A DNA stretch of 64,000 bases from Caldilineaceae bacterium (GCA_020634815.1 JACKBA010000021.1:1-64000), one strand, 5' to 3'. Numbered from the stretch's first letter, positions 37,638 to 48,890 are shown. Made by a program: numbers and translations. Notes: generated from the letters alone by a model not told the origin.

Positions 37638-38651
37638 TTAGCCGCGCTTTGCCGTACGCACGCGGTCCAACACGATTGCGGCCACCAGCACCAGCCCAAT
37701 CACTACATTTTCCCAATACACCGTCATGCCGGTCATCACGATGGCATTCTGAATAACCGTCATCAAGAGGGCTCCAACCAGCGTGCCCAGCACCGATCCC
37801 GCGCCGCCATTGAGGGCCGCACCACCCAGGATTGGCGCCGCAAACGAAGGCAGCAACCAGGTGTCGCCGACCGTCGGTTGCCCGGAAGCCAGACGGGCCA
37901 GCATCAACACGCCGGCCAGCGCCGACAGCGTGCCGGAGAGAATATATACCAACGTCGTGAGCCGGTTGACCTGGATGCCGACAATGAGCGCTGCGTCCTT
38001 GTTGCCGCCGATTGCGTAGATATGCCGGCCGATGAAGGTGCGGTTCAAAACAAACGCCAGAATCACAGCAACGATCAGTGTGACGATAGTCGGGACAGGA
38101 ACAGAGCCGACGCTGTCCTTGCCAAGCCATTGGATCGATTCCGGCAGGTTTGGGATTGCCCAGCCCCCCGTCACCACCAGGATCAGGCCGCTGATGATAA
38201 ACGACATGCTCAGCGTGGTGATGAAGGGATTGAGTTTTACCCTGGTAACCAGGAGCCCATTCACCAGCCCGACTGTTGCCCCGACCAGAAGGCCGCACGC
38301 CATGGCCAGATAGGGATTCATGGTCGTGTTGTGCATCAACAATGCCGCGCAAATTCCGGCAAAGCCGGCTGTGGTGCCCACGGAAAGGTCGATTACGCCA
38401 GCAATAAGGCATAACATTTGGCCCAGCGACACCAGCGCAATAAACGATGTCTGGCGTGTGACGACGGCAAGATTGCCGACCTCCAAAAAGCGCGGCGAGA
38501 TCAGCCAGATTATCGTCGAAATGATGATCAGGAACAGCAAGAGCACGAGCGCCTGAGATTGGATGATAGTTTCCCATGTGCGCCGCAGCCAGCCCGTCTT
38601 TGGCGCTGCTTCACTGCCCCAGCCTCGATTCATCGGTGATTCTTCGCTCAT
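37638..38651 (-). CDS. Sugar ABC permease, RbsC-like (second importer)
   Basis: 337 residues, eight to ten helices. Motifs: AGVIDLSVGTTAGFAG, NPFITTLSMSFIISGL, FIGRHIYAIGGNKDAALIVG, LGGAALNGGAGSVLGTLVGA. ATG 38651 is chosen over 38666 because GGAGG lies 8 bases before it. It works with the ATPase 53 bases upstream. Confidence 0.93.
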   Translation of the reverse strand: MSEESPMNRGWGSEAAPKTGWLRRTWETIIQSQALVLLLFLIIISTIIWLISPRFLEVGNLAVVTRQTSFIALVSLGQMLCLIAGVIDLSVGTTAGFAGICAALLMHNTTMNPYLAMACGLLVGATVGLVNGLLVTRVKLNPFITTLSMSFIISGLILVVTGGWAIPNLPESIQWLGKDSVGSVPVPTIVTLIVAVILAFVLNRTFIGRHIYAIGGNKDAALIVGIQVNRLTTLVYILSGTLSALAGVLMLARLASGQPTVGDTWLLPSFAAPILGGAALNGGAGSVLGTLVGALLMTVIQNAIVMTGMTVYWENVVIGLVLVAAIVLDRVRTAKRG

Positions 38652-38704
38652 CTCTATGTCCTCCATGACTTCCTGATCCCATCGATCAGGGAGGTCATTT
38701 TCTT

Positions 38705-40240
<1,536 letters not shown>

Positions 40241-40339
40241 CGCCGCAACCTCAGGTGAAGAGAAACCCTGCATCAGTGTAGCTAATCAGAAATTGAGGGG
40301 ACACACCTGCGAGGCAAGCATGCCCCCTCCGAACGGTTC

Positions 40340-42217
40340 TTACTTGTACGAGTCGAGATTGCTCTGGTCGACAACCAGGGATCCGGTGTCATGAACGACT
40401 GGCGTCGTCTGGCCGCCGGCCAGCGCCGTGCCGTACATGACGGTCCAGTAGCCGATCTCGGGCACGGCCTGAACGCTCATCGCCAGGGCGGTGCCGTCGC
40501 GGATGAACTCGACCATTTCTGGGAGGTCGTCCATGCCGACGAGCAGAATCTCGCCCTTCTTGCCGGCCTCGACGATGGCGCGGCCTGCGCCGATCGGGGC
40601 TGACGCGTTTGCGCCAAAGACACCCTTGAGGTTCGGGTGCGCCTGGATCATGCTGGCCGTGAGATTGACTGCGCGCTCCAGGTCGTCGTTGTCGTACTCC
40701 TCGGCGACGATCTGGATGTCAGGATACTGGGCCAGGGCTGCCTTGAAGCCTTCGACGCGCTGCTTGTGGTTTTCTGCGCCAGGGCTGCCCAAGAGGATCC
40801 CCACCTCGCCGCTGTAGTCCATCGCCTTGGCCAGCACCTCGGCCAGGTCGGCTCCATCCTGGACATACGCCTCGTGACCAACGAAGCTGGTCAGCGGCGT
40901 GTCCGGACAGGGCGTGTCAAAGCCAATCACCGGTACGCCCTGTGCCACAGCCTCCTCGATGAGCGGCTTGTCGGCTGCCACATCCAGGCACGACACAAAG
41001 AGCACATCTGGCTTCTTGCCGATCGCCGCTTCCAGGCGCTGCGTCTGCTGCACCACATCGGCCGTCGGCGGCGCATCCCAGTCATACTTCACCGTGATGC
41101 CGCGCTCCGCCAGCTCGGCGATGGCGCGATCCGCACCGTTCTTCACATCCTCATACCACGGATGCACAAGCTTCGGTACGTACACAAAGTAGAAATCCTT
41201 CTTTGCTTCCCCACCGCCCTTGTACGAGTCGAGATTGCTCTGGTCGACAACCAGGGATCCGGTGTCATGAACGACTGGCGTCGTCTGGCCGCCGGCCAGC
41301 GCAACGGCGTGCATGATGGACCAGTAGCCGATCTCGGGCACGGCCTGAACGCTCATCGCCAGGGCGGTGCCGTCGCGGATGAACTCGACCATTTCTGGGA
41401 GGTCGTCCATGCCGACGAGCAGAATCTCGCCCTTCTTGCCGGCCTCGACGATGGCGCGGCCTGCGCCGATCGGGGCTGACGCGTTTGCGCCAAAGACACC
41501 CTTGAGGTTCGGGTGCGCCTGGATCATGCTGGCCGTGAGATTGACTGCGCGCTCCAGGTCGTCGTTGTCGTACTCCTCGGCGACGATCTGGATGTCAGGA
41601 TACTGGGCCAGGGCTGCCTTGAAGCCTTCGACGCGCTGCTTGTGGTTTTCTGCGCCAGGGCTGCCCAAGAGGATCCCCACCTCGCCGCTGTAGTCCATCG
41701 CCTTGGCCAGCACCTCGGCCAGGTCGGCTCCATCCTGGACATACGCCTCGTGACCAACGAAGCTGGTCAGCGGCGTGTCCGGACAGGGCGTGTCAAAGCC
41801 AATCACCGGTACGCCCTGTGCCACAGCCTCCTCGATGAGCGGCTTGTCGGCTGCCACATCCAGGCACGACACAAAGAGCACATCTGGCTTCTTGCCGATC
41901 GCCGCTTCCAGGCGCTGCGTCTGCTGCACCACATCGGCCGTCGGCGGCGCATCCCAGTCATACTTCACCGTGATGCCGCGCTCCGCCAGCTCGGCGATGG
42001 CGCGATCCGCACCGTTCTTCACATCCTCATACCACGGATGCACAAGCTTCGGTACGTACACAAAGTAGAAATCCTTCTTTGCTTCCGCCGCCCCAGCCGC
42101 GGGCGCCGCTGCATCGTCTGCGGGGGTTGCCGGCGCTGCTGCCGGCGCACAGGCGCCAAGCAGAAGCGACATAATCACTGCAATTCCGAGAACTACGGAC
42201 AAAGATCGTCGTCGCAT
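40340..42217 (-). CDS. Tandem-fused double sugar-binding lipoprotein
   Basis: A 625-residue lipoprotein: signal ending LLGAC (Cys23), Ala/Pro linker, then two complete type-1 periplasmic-binding domains of 289 residues joined by Gly-Gly-Gly. The halves (41219-42085, then 40343-41209) are offset by exactly 876 bases. They read as identical except for five adjacent-region residues: YWSIMHAVALAGG in the first, YWTVMYGTALAGG in the second. Each half has FVYVPKLVHPWYEDVKNGAD, DVLFVSCLDVAADKPLIEEA and GVFGANASAPIGAGRAI. ATG 42217 has GAGGAG upstream. Two binding domains on one lipid anchor are unusual for this class. An assembly error across a repeat is possible but would have to preserve frame and linker. 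Confidence 0.88.
   Translation of the reverse strand: MRRRSLSVVLGIAVIMSLLLGACAPAAAPATPADDAAAPAAGAAEAKKDFYFVYVPKLVHPWYEDVKNGADRAIAELAERGITVKYDWDAPPTADVVQQTQRLEAAIGKKPDVLFVSCLDVAADKPLIEEAVAQGVPVIGFDTPCPDTPLTSFVGHEAYVQDGADLAEVLAKAMDYSGEVGILLGSPGAENHKQRVEGFKAALAQYPDIQIVAEEYDNDDLERAVNLTASMIQAHPNLKGVFGANASAPIGAGRAIVEAGKKGEILLVGMDDLPEMVEFIRDGTALAMSVQAVPEIGYWSIMHAVALAGGQTTPVVHDTGSLVVDQSNLDSYKGGGEAKKDFYFVYVPKLVHPWYEDVKNGADRAIAELAERGITVKYDWDAPPTADVVQQTQRLEAAIGKKPDVLFVSCLDVAADKPLIEEAVAQGVPVIGFDTPCPDTPLTSFVGHEAYVQDGADLAEVLAKAMDYSGEVGILLGSPGAENHKQRVEGFKAALAQYPDIQIVAEEYDNDDLERAVNLTASMIQAHPNLKGVFGANASAPIGAGRAIVEAGKKGEILLVGMDDLPEMVEFIRDGTALAMSVQAVPEIGYWTVMYGTALAGGQTTPVVHDTGSLVVDQSNLDSYK
40343..41209 (-). repeat. 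Direct repeat copy A (C-terminal binding domain)
   Basis: 867 bases matching 41219-42085. The only differences I see are seven substitutions within 18 bases (40427-40444 against 41303-41320). Confidence 0.9.
41219..42085 (-). repeat. Direct repeat copy B (N-terminal binding domain)
   Basis: Partner of copy A; a 9-base GGG-encoding linker (41210-41218) lies between them. Confidence 0.9.
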
Positions 42218-42334
42218 ATGCCTTTCTCCTCTTGAACAATGATTTGAGCGAGCAACCAAATCGGTGTGATTTGAGCACACTGAGTTGTCAAACCCTGAAT
42301 GGATCACCGATGAAAGCCTGCGCTAATGCCTGCC

Positions 42335-43822
42335 TTATGGCAATAACACGCGCGCCAGCGCAGTTCTCCAACCACTCAATAGGGTGTCGCGGCGATCCGC
42401 CATCATTTGCGGCGCAAAACGCGAGTCACCGCGTTGGAGAGCAATCAATTCTTCCGTTGATGACCACACACCCACACCCAGCCCGGCCAGATAAGCAGCG
42501 CCCAGCGCCGAAACATCGGTCGACGTGCTGGCCAGCACGGGGCACTGCACCAGGTCAGCCTGGAATTGCATCAGCAGCGCGTTAGCGCTGGCGCCGCCAT
42601 CGGCGTGGAGCACGGTGAGCGGGATGCCTGCCTCTTCCTGCACCGCGGCAAAGATGTCGTAAATCTGATAGGCGATCGACTCCAGCGCGGCGCGCGCAAG
42701 GTGGGGCGCGCCGCTGCCCAGCGTCAGCCCGTGAATCATCCCGCGCGCATTGGCGTTCCACCACGGCGCACCCAGCCCGACAAAGGCCGGCACCAGATAG
42801 ACACCTTCGCTGTCGGGGCAGTCTGTTGCCAACTCGGTTACCGTGGCCGCCGCATCGGGCCAGCCGAACAGCTTGCCGAGCCAGCCGATCGTGGCGCCGG
42901 TGGCGTAGATGTTTCCTTCCAGCGCATAGGTTACCTGCTCCGCGCTCGACCATGCGATGGTGGTCGACAGCCCGCGCTGTGAAAGGATCGGTGTGGCGAC
43001 GGGCGTCATTACCGAAGAGCCGGTGCCATAAGTCGCCTTGACCGCACCCGGCGCAAAGCCTGCGTGCCCGACCAACGCACCGTGCGAATCGCCGATCAGC
43101 CCGGCGATGGGGATGCCGGCCGGCAGCGTGCTTTCCGCCGCCGTGTGGCCGACCGCGCCGGTCGACGGCTGCACCGCGGGCAGCGCCTGGCGGGGGATTC
43201 CGAATAGCGCCAGCAGATCGTCGTCCCAGTCCAGTGTGTGTAGGTTGAAGAGCAGCGTGCGCGAGGCGTTGGTCATGTCGCAGGCATGGACGCGCCCACC
43301 CGTCAGCTTGAAGAGCAGCCAGCTATCGATCGTGCCCAGACAGAGTTCGCCCGCTGCGGCGCGCTGCCGTGCGCCTGGCGTGTTGTCCAACAGCCAGCGC
43401 ATCTTGCTCGCCGAAAACATGGGGTCGAGTTCCAGCCCGGTGCGGCGATGCACATCTTCCGCCACGCCCGGCTGCTTGAGCGTCTCGACCAGGGCGTTGC
43501 CGCGCTGGCACTGCCAGATCACGCACGGCGCAAGTGCTTCACCCGTCGCTCGCTCCCACAACACCACCGATTCGCGCTGGTTGGAGATGCCAAGCGCCAC
43601 GGGCGTTTCCGGCGCCGTGCTGAGCACTTCGGCCGCACACTGAACGACACTCTGCCAGATGGCCGCGGCATCTTGCTCAACCCATGAGGGACGCGGATAG
43701 CTGACGCTCAAGGCTGTCGACGCGCGCGCCCGAACCTGCCCTGCGCCATCCACAAGGATTGCCTTTGTGTTAGTTGTGCCTTGGTCGATTGCGAGAATCG
43801 ACGCTCCGGCCGGATTCATCAT
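42335..43822 (-). CDS. FGGY-family carbohydrate kinase
   Basis: 495 residues. FGGY features: ILAIDQGTTNTKAILVD, GISNQRESVVLWERATG, WQCQRG, GTIDSWLLFKLTGG, GLIGDSHGALVGHAG, YGTGSSVM, HADGGASANALLMQFQADL. Closest in style to glycerol/ribulo/xylulokinases. Start ATG 43822 has AAGGCGG. It sits between the dehydrogenase gene and importer genes, so it probably phosphorylates the ketose made from the imported sugar. Exact sugar unknown. Confidence 0.9.
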   Translation of the reverse strand: MMNPAGASILAIDQGTTNTKAILVDGAGQVRARASTALSVSYPRPSWVEQDAAAIWQSVVQCAAEVLSTAPETPVALGISNQRESVVLWERATGEALAPCVIWQCQRGNALVETLKQPGVAEDVHRRTGLELDPMFSASKMRWLLDNTPGARQRAAAGELCLGTIDSWLLFKLTGGRVHACDMTNASRTLLFNLHTLDWDDDLLALFGIPRQALPAVQPSTGAVGHTAAESTLPAGIPIAGLIGDSHGALVGHAGFAPGAVKATYGTGSSVMTPVATPILSQRGLSTTIAWSSAEQVTYALEGNIYATGATIGWLGKLFGWPDAAATVTELATDCPDSEGVYLVPAFVGLGAPWWNANARGMIHGLTLGSGAPHLARAALESIAYQIYDIFAAVQEEAGIPLTVLHADGGASANALLMQFQADLVQCPVLASTSTDVSALGAAYLAGLGVGVWSSTEELIALQRGDSRFAPQMMADRRDTLLSGWRTALARVLLP

Positions 43823-43937
43823 GTGCCGCCTTGACGTTTTTCGATTGTCTGTACAAACGTTTCGTAGGGAGCTGTCAGGATGCTACGCAACTGCCAAGCC
43901 ACGGCAAGGCAGCATGGTTGAGCCTATCCAGGCAAAG

Positions 43938-44726
43938 TCACGACATAAACAACCCACCGTCCACATTAATGGTCTGTCCGGTAATGTAAGATGCGTCGTC
44001 GGAGGCAAGAAACGTCACGAGCCCGGCAACATCCTCAGGTTTTCCCACCCGGCTGATCGGAATGTCACGAACCCATTCATTCATCAACTCACCGGGAGCG
44101 TAATTGCCCAGCAGCGCGCCCCACGCTTTATCGTTATAGGCCCACATATCGGAGTCGATGATACCCGGGCAGATCGCGTTGACCGTGATGCCATGCGGGG
44201 CCAACTCCTTGGCCAGCGATTGCGTGATGCCGACCACGCCCATTTTGCTGGCTGCATAGTGCGGTGTGTAGATGAAGCCCTGGCGCGCCTGTCCAGATGC
44301 CGTGTTGATTAACCGCCCCTGTCCGCGTGCAACCATATGGCGCGCCGCCGCCTGGCAGCACAGGAACACACCCTTCGTGTTCACCGCCATGACGTTGTCC
44401 CACTCCGCCTCGGTCATTTCCTCCAACCGCGCAATCGTGATCACGCCGGCATTTTGGAACGAAATGTCGATTGCACCAAAGGCCTCGACGGCACTCGCAT
44501 AGAGCGCTTCGACGCTTGCCTTGTCGGTTACGTCGCAGACGACGGAAATCGCTTGGTGGCCCAAGTCGCGAATCTCGGCGGCGACATCATGAACCCTCTC
44601 CTCATTCGCTGCCACGACAACATTGGCGCCTTCTTGGGCAAAGCGTAACGCAACACCGCGGCCGATGCCACGACTTGCGCCCGTGAGCACGACGGTCTTG
44701 CCGGTGAAGCGTCCCAGCGTCTCCAT
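43938..44726 (-). CDS. Short-chain dehydrogenase/reductase
   Basis: 262-residue classical SDR. Cofactor motif TGASRGIGRG, NAG in SFQNAG, catalytic Ser in INTASGQ, YxxxK as YAASK, and C-terminal ITGQTINVDGG. NAD(P) preference is not clear. It begins at the base after the transketolase C-subunit stop. In this operon it likely oxidises a polyol or reduces a sugar. Confidence 0.92.
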   Translation of the reverse strand: METLGRFTGKTVVLTGASRGIGRGVALRFAQEGANVVVAANEERVHDVAAEIRDLGHQAISVVCDVTDKASVEALYASAVEAFGAIDISFQNAGVITIARLEEMTEAEWDNVMAVNTKGVFLCCQAAARHMVARGQGRLINTASGQARQGFIYTPHYAASKMGVVGITQSLAKELAPHGITVNAICPGIIDSDMWAYNDKAWGALLGNYAPGELMNEWVRDIPISRVGKPEDVAGLVTFLASDDASYITGQTINVDGGLFMS

Positions 44727-45692
44727 CTAAATCGCCTCTACCCGCGTGGCATGGAGCAGTAATTCGGCCGTCTGTGCCAGGTCGGCAGGGGTGATGCCGT
44801 AGTGCGCAAAAATCTCTTGCTGGCTGCCCGTGTAGGTGTATTCATCGGGAATGCCGACGATGCGCAGCGCAGGTGTAACACCCGCCTGCATGAGCAAGGT
44901 GGCGACGCGGCTGCCCAGCCCGCCATGGACGCTGTGCTCTTCTACCGTGACGATAGCCTTGACGCGACGTGCCGTCTCCAGCACCGCGGCTTCGTCGAAG
45001 GGACGCAACGTGTGGATGCTGAGCACGTCGGCGCTGATGCCGCGCGCCGCCAGCAGATCGGCGGCCTGCGCTGCAATCTCAACGGTCTCGCCATTGGCAA
45101 GCAACGCCACGTCATCGCCGCGACGGATGCGCAGCGCCTTGCCGATGACAAAGTCCGCGCCCGGCGCATGCAGGTGATGCATGGCCTTCTTCCCCAGGCG
45201 CAGGTAAAGTGGCCGCGGGTGCATGATCGCCGCTTCGACGGCAGCCTGTGTCTCAAAGTTGTCGGCGGGTACGACGATGTCGATGTTGTTGATCGCTTGC
45301 AGCACCGCCAGGTCATGTAGCGAGTGATGCGTCGTGCCCAGCGCGCCATAGCTGACGCCAGCGCTGATGCCCACCAATCTGACCGGCTGATCGGAGTAGG
45401 CCACGTCGTTCTTAATCTGCTCCAGCCCGCGCGCGGTGAGGAAACAAGCCGGCGACACGGCGAAAACGTGCTTGCCCGCCGCGGCCAGCCCTGCCGCCAC
45501 CCCGACCAGATTCTGCTCGGCAATACCGACCTCTACGATCTGGGCGGGCAACTGCTTGCCAAAGGCGACCAGCCGGCCGGAACCACGCGAGTCGCTTGTC
45601 ACGACCAGCAGATTGCGGTCGCTCTCGGCGAGTTTGAGCAGCGTGTCAGAGAATATCTGTTGATTGGGTTTGCCCACTTCAAGCGGTTGCAT
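44727..45692 (-). CDS. Transketolase C-terminal subunit
   Basis: 321 residues, the pyrimidine-binding and C-terminal domains of a two-gene transketolase. The catalytic Glu lies in VEVGIAEQNLVGVAAGLA; ISAGVSYGALGTTHHSLHD and VPADNFET follow. Overlaps the N-subunit gene by 14 bases. Split transketolases in sugar operons often serve a dedicated pathway rather than the pentose-phosphate cycle. Confidence 0.94.
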   Translation of the reverse strand: MQPLEVGKPNQQIFSDTLLKLAESDRNLLVVTSDSRGSGRLVAFGKQLPAQIVEVGIAEQNLVGVAAGLAAAGKHVFAVSPACFLTARGLEQIKNDVAYSDQPVRLVGISAGVSYGALGTTHHSLHDLAVLQAINNIDIVVPADNFETQAAVEAAIMHPRPLYLRLGKKAMHHLHAPGADFVIGKALRIRRGDDVALLANGETVEIAAQAADLLAARGISADVLSIHTLRPFDEAAVLETARRVKAIVTVEEHSVHGGLGSRVATLLMQAGVTPALRIVGIPDEYTYTGSQQEIFAHYGITPADLAQTAELLLHATRVEAI

Positions 45693-46524
45693 AGCGCTCC
45701 TGCCGGCGTTGTTCGGCCTGATCCAATTCGGCCAGCGCCGTCGTCAGCTCGGCGGCGGTCGGCACGTGATGATGCCAGTCGGCAGCGTCCTCAATAAAGC
45801 TGACGCCCTTGCCCTTGGTCGTCCGTGCAATGACCAGATTCGGCTTGCCTGGCTCGAAGGGAATCTGCGCAAAGGTATCGACCAGCGCGGCCACGTCGTT
45901 GCCGTCGACGGTGCGCACGGCGTAGCCAAACGCGCTAAAGCGTTCGGCCAGCGGCTCCAGCGCCATGACGTTCTCGGTGCGCCCGGTGATCTGCAAGGTA
46001 TTGCGATCGATGATCACGATCAGATTGTCGAGCTTGTAAAAGGCGGCGCTCATCGATGCTTCCCAGATCGAGCCTTCGGTGAGTTCGCCGTCGCCCATGA
46101 GGGTAAAGACGCGGTGCGCCAGACCATCCTGCTTGGCGGCGATGGCCATGCCGACGGCGACGGAAAGCCCGTGTCCCAGCGCGCCCGTATTCTGCTCCAC
46201 GCCCGCTACCTTGCGTGTCGGATGTCCGACCCAGTGCGAGCCGCCGCGTCCCATCGTGGCGAGTTTCTCCGCCGGGAAGAAGCCCTTGTCGGCCAGCACG
46301 GTGTAGAGCGCCTCGACGGAATGCCCCTTGCTGTGGATATAGCGGTCGCGTTCGGACCGGTTCGGATTGTGCGGATCGACGCGCATCACGGCGTTGTAGA
46401 GCACATTCAGGATGTCGGTGCAGGACAGACTGCCGCCGGTGTGCCCCGCGCCAGCCTGCGCGATGCTCGATAGGATCGTCTTGCGGTATTCGATCGACTT
46501 GCGTTCCAGTTCAGGAATTTGCAT
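45679..46524 (-). CDS. Transketolase N-terminal subunit
   Basis: About 281 residues carrying the thiamine-diphosphate site: GDGELTEGSIWEASMSA followed by the conserved Asn in IIDRNTLQITG, and SKGHSVEALY with catalytic His. I use ATG 46524 (MQIPELERKSIEYR), which starts the conserved part. A TTG at 46566 would add 14 residues but lies in the operator arm. Neither has a strong ribosome site. First gene of the large leftward operon. Confidence 0.9.
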   Translation of the reverse strand: MQIPELERKSIEYRKTILSSIAQAGAGHTGGSLSCTDILNVLYNAVMRVDPHNPNRSERDRYIHSKGHSVEALYTVLADKGFFPAEKLATMGRGGSHWVGHPTRKVAGVEQNTGALGHGLSVAVGMAIAAKQDGLAHRVFTLMGDGELTEGSIWEASMSAAFYKLDNLIVIIDRNTLQITGRTENVMALEPLAERFSAFGYAVRTVDGNDVAALVDTFAQIPFEPGKPNLVIARTTKGKGVSFIEDAADWHHHVPTAAELTTALAELDQAEQRRQERYATA

Positions 46525-46563
46525 AGGCGTCGCCAATTCTGCGCGAAGTTCTGAATAAATATT

Positions 46564-46621
46564 CAATCTTGCAACTTCATTCGGTATCCGCTATTCTATC
46601 TCTTGAGACGCAAGATTGCAA
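46564..46621. promoter_or_regulatory. Overlapping promoters and palindromic operator between transketolase operon and SorC-type regulator
   Basis: Rightward promoter: TTGCAA 46569-46574, 17 bases, TATTCT 46592-46597. Leftward promoter: TTGCAA (46616-46621), 17 bases, TAGAAT (46598-46593). The two -10 boxes overlap. CAATCTTGC (46564-46572) and GCAAGATTG (46610-46618) form a perfect 9-base inverted repeat overlapping both -35s, a likely regulator-binding site. Confidence 0.72.
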
Positions 46622-46666
46622 CCATTTTTGAATAAACATGCATGCGTGAATAATGAGGAGCTATCG

Positions 46667-47629
46667 ATGGCACAGATCGATGAAATGCGGTTGGTGGTCC
46701 GGGTGGCGCGTATGTACTACGAATGGGACATCAAGCAGGCGGCGATCGCCAGGCAGTTGGGGCTGTCGCAGCCGACGGTCTCGCGTCTGCTCCAGCAGGC
46801 CAAGGAGATGGGCATCATCCGCATCTCCGTGAGCGTGCCGCAGGGCGTCTACACCGACCTGGAAGAGCAGTTGGTCAAGCAATTTCGCCTGCGCGACGCC
46901 ATCGTCGTCGATTGCAGCGGCGAGAGCGACGAACGCTTCATCGAGCGGCAGATCGGCGCGGCCGCGGCCTACTATCTGGAGTCGGCGCTGCGGCCCGACG
47001 AAGTGGTGGGGATCTCCTCCTGGAGTGCGACGCTGCTGGCGCTGGTCGATGCCATGCACCCGACGCCGCGCAAAGGCGACGTGCGGGTCGTGCAGATTCT
47101 CGGCGGCGTGGGCTCGCCGTCGGCGGAGGCGCACGCCGGGCGCTTGACCTCGCGCCTGGCCGACTTGCTGGGCGGCACGGCGATTTTCTTGCCTGCGCCG
47201 GGGATCGTCGGTTCGGCCGCCGCGATGGAGGCCATCACCGGCGACCATTACGTGCGTGACGCCATCGACCTCTTCGACCAGGTGACGACGGCGCTGGTGG
47301 GCATCGGTGCCATCGAGCCGTCCAAACTCCTGGCCGACAGCGGCAACCGCTTTTCGATGGTCGAACTGGATGAGTTGCGCGCCCAGGGTGCGGTGGGCGA
47401 CGTGCTGCTCAGGTTTTTCGACGCGCATGGCTCGCTCGTCGATACTCCGCTGAACCAACGCGTCATCTCCATGCGCCCGGAGCAGTTGCGCGCGGTGGAT
47501 CGCTCGATCGGCGTGGCGGGGGGCGAGCGCAAATTCGATGCCATTCTGGGCGCGATTCGTGGCGGCTGGGTCAACGTGCTGGTGACGGATCACCTGACCG
47601 CGCGGCGGCTGATCGAGCGGGCCGGGTAA
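46667..47629 (+). CDS. SorC/DeoR-type sugar-binding transcriptional regulator
   Basis: About 320 residues. The N-terminal HTH (IKQAAIARQLGLSQPTVSRLLQQAKEMGII) and the C-terminal sugar-phosphate-binding domain (VVGISSWSATLLALVDAM, VVQILGGVGSPSAEAHAGRL, ALVGIGAIEPSKLL, IGVAGGERKFDAILGAIRGG) match the SorC family. ATG 46667 has GAGGAG 8 bases upstream. It is divergent from the transketolase operon, shares its control region and probably responds to a phosphorylated intermediate. Confidence 0.92.
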   Translation: MAQIDEMRLVVRVARMYYEWDIKQAAIARQLGLSQPTVSRLLQQAKEMGIIRISVSVPQGVYTDLEEQLVKQFRLRDAIVVDCSGESDERFIERQIGAAAAYYLESALRPDEVVGISSWSATLLALVDAMHPTPRKGDVRVVQILGGVGSPSAEAHAGRLTSRLADLLGGTAIFLPAPGIVGSAAAMEAITGDHYVRDAIDLFDQVTTALVGIGAIEPSKLLADSGNRFSMVELDELRAQGAVGDVLLRFFDAHGSLVDTPLNQRVISMRPEQLRAVDRSIGVAGGERKFDAILGAIRGGWVNVLVTDHLTARRLIERAG

Positions 47630-47813
47630 CTACTGCGCCGGCAACCGTCGTGCCGGGCAGCACAGCCACGACAGTTGCCGGACGCCAGTCTTGGCGTTGG
47701 ATAAGCGTGAACGCGCAGCAGGTCTTGCTTGTCATCTTGTCATCGTATCAGTATCATCATCTCACGCAAGCAACTTCTGCGGCTCTCACCCAATCAGCGA
47801 AAAGGCGGCACCT

Positions 47814-48890
47814 ATGGGACGCGCAAGACTCCGCGATCTGGGCATCGTCATCGGCGAACTGCCGACCGGCCCCTACAATGCCATCACCGACGTGCCGGGC
47901 GTGTGGGTGGGCCACACGACCCTCGTCTACGACCAGCCGCGCGTGGCGCGCACGGGGGTGACGGTCATTCGCCCGCGCTACGGCGAGATCTACACCGACC
48001 AGTGCTTTGCCGGCTACCACTCGTTCAACGGCAACGGTGAGATGACCGGCGTGCTCTGGCTGAAGGAGTCGGGTCAGTTGGGCACGCCCATCGCCATCAC
48101 CAACACGCACCAGGTGGGCATCGTGCGTGATGCGCTGGTGGACTACGAGGCGCGCCATCACCCGGACGCGTCGTGGCTGCTGCCGGTGGTGGCGGAGACC
48201 TATGACGGCTGGCTCAACGACATCAACGGCTTTCACCTGACCCACGATCACGTCTTTGCCGCGCTGGATGCGGCCGCCTCCGGCCCCGTGGCCGAGGGCA
48301 ATGTCGGCGGCGGCACCGGGATGATCTGTCATGACTTCAAGGGCGGGATCGGCACGTCGTCGCGTGTGGCGACGGTGGGCAGCGAGCAATACACTGTGGG
48401 CGCGCTGGTGCAGGCAAACTACGGCGACCGCCGTGATCTCCGCGTCGACGGCGCACCCATCGGGCGCGAGATCTCCGAGGCGGAGGTGCCGCTGCCGTGG
48501 CTGCCGGAACCGGGTAGCGGGTCGATCATCATCGTCGTGGCGACCGATGCGCCGCTGCTGCCCTACCAGTGCGAGCGGCTTGCCCAGCGCGCCACGGTCG
48601 GGCTGGGGCGCGTCGGCGGCATCGGTCACAACGGCAGCGGCGACATCTTCCTGGCCTTTGCCACGGGCAATCACATCCCCAACCAGGCGCAGAGCCCGAC
48701 CGACGTCAGCTATCTGCCCAACCGCATGATGAACCCGCTCTTCTATGCGACGGTGGAGGCTGTGGAAGAGGCGATCCTCAACGCATTGACGGCAGCCGAG
48801 ACGCTGGTGGGCTTTCAGGGGCGCACGGCGCATGCCCTGCCGCTCGATCGCCTGCAGACACTGTTACGCGGCCGGCGCATCCTGGGCTGA
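47814..48890 (+). CDS. P1 (DmpA/S58) family aminopeptidase
   Basis: 358 residues. The autoprocessing peptidase motif GNVGGGTGMICHDFKGGIGT is followed by SSR, the region holding the Ser nucleophile at the new N-terminus of the beta chain. The start MGRARLRDLGIVIGELPTGP and YNAITDVPGVWVGHTTL are typical of the family. ATG 47814 has AAGGCGG. Likely an N-terminal-nucleophile aminopeptidase or beta-peptidase. Upstream (47725-47764) lies a short TCTTGTCATC-type repeat. Confidence 0.92.
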   Translation: MGRARLRDLGIVIGELPTGPYNAITDVPGVWVGHTTLVYDQPRVARTGVTVIRPRYGEIYTDQCFAGYHSFNGNGEMTGVLWLKESGQLGTPIAITNTHQVGIVRDALVDYEARHHPDASWLLPVVAETYDGWLNDINGFHLTHDHVFAALDAAASGPVAEGNVGGGTGMICHDFKGGIGTSSRVATVGSEQYTVGALVQANYGDRRDLRVDGAPIGREISEAEVPLPWLPEPGSGSIIIVVATDAPLLPYQCERLAQRATVGLGRVGGIGHNGSGDIFLAFATGNHIPNQAQSPTDVSYLPNRMMNPLFYATVEAVEEAILNALTAAETLVGFQGRTAHALPLDRLQTLLRGRRILG

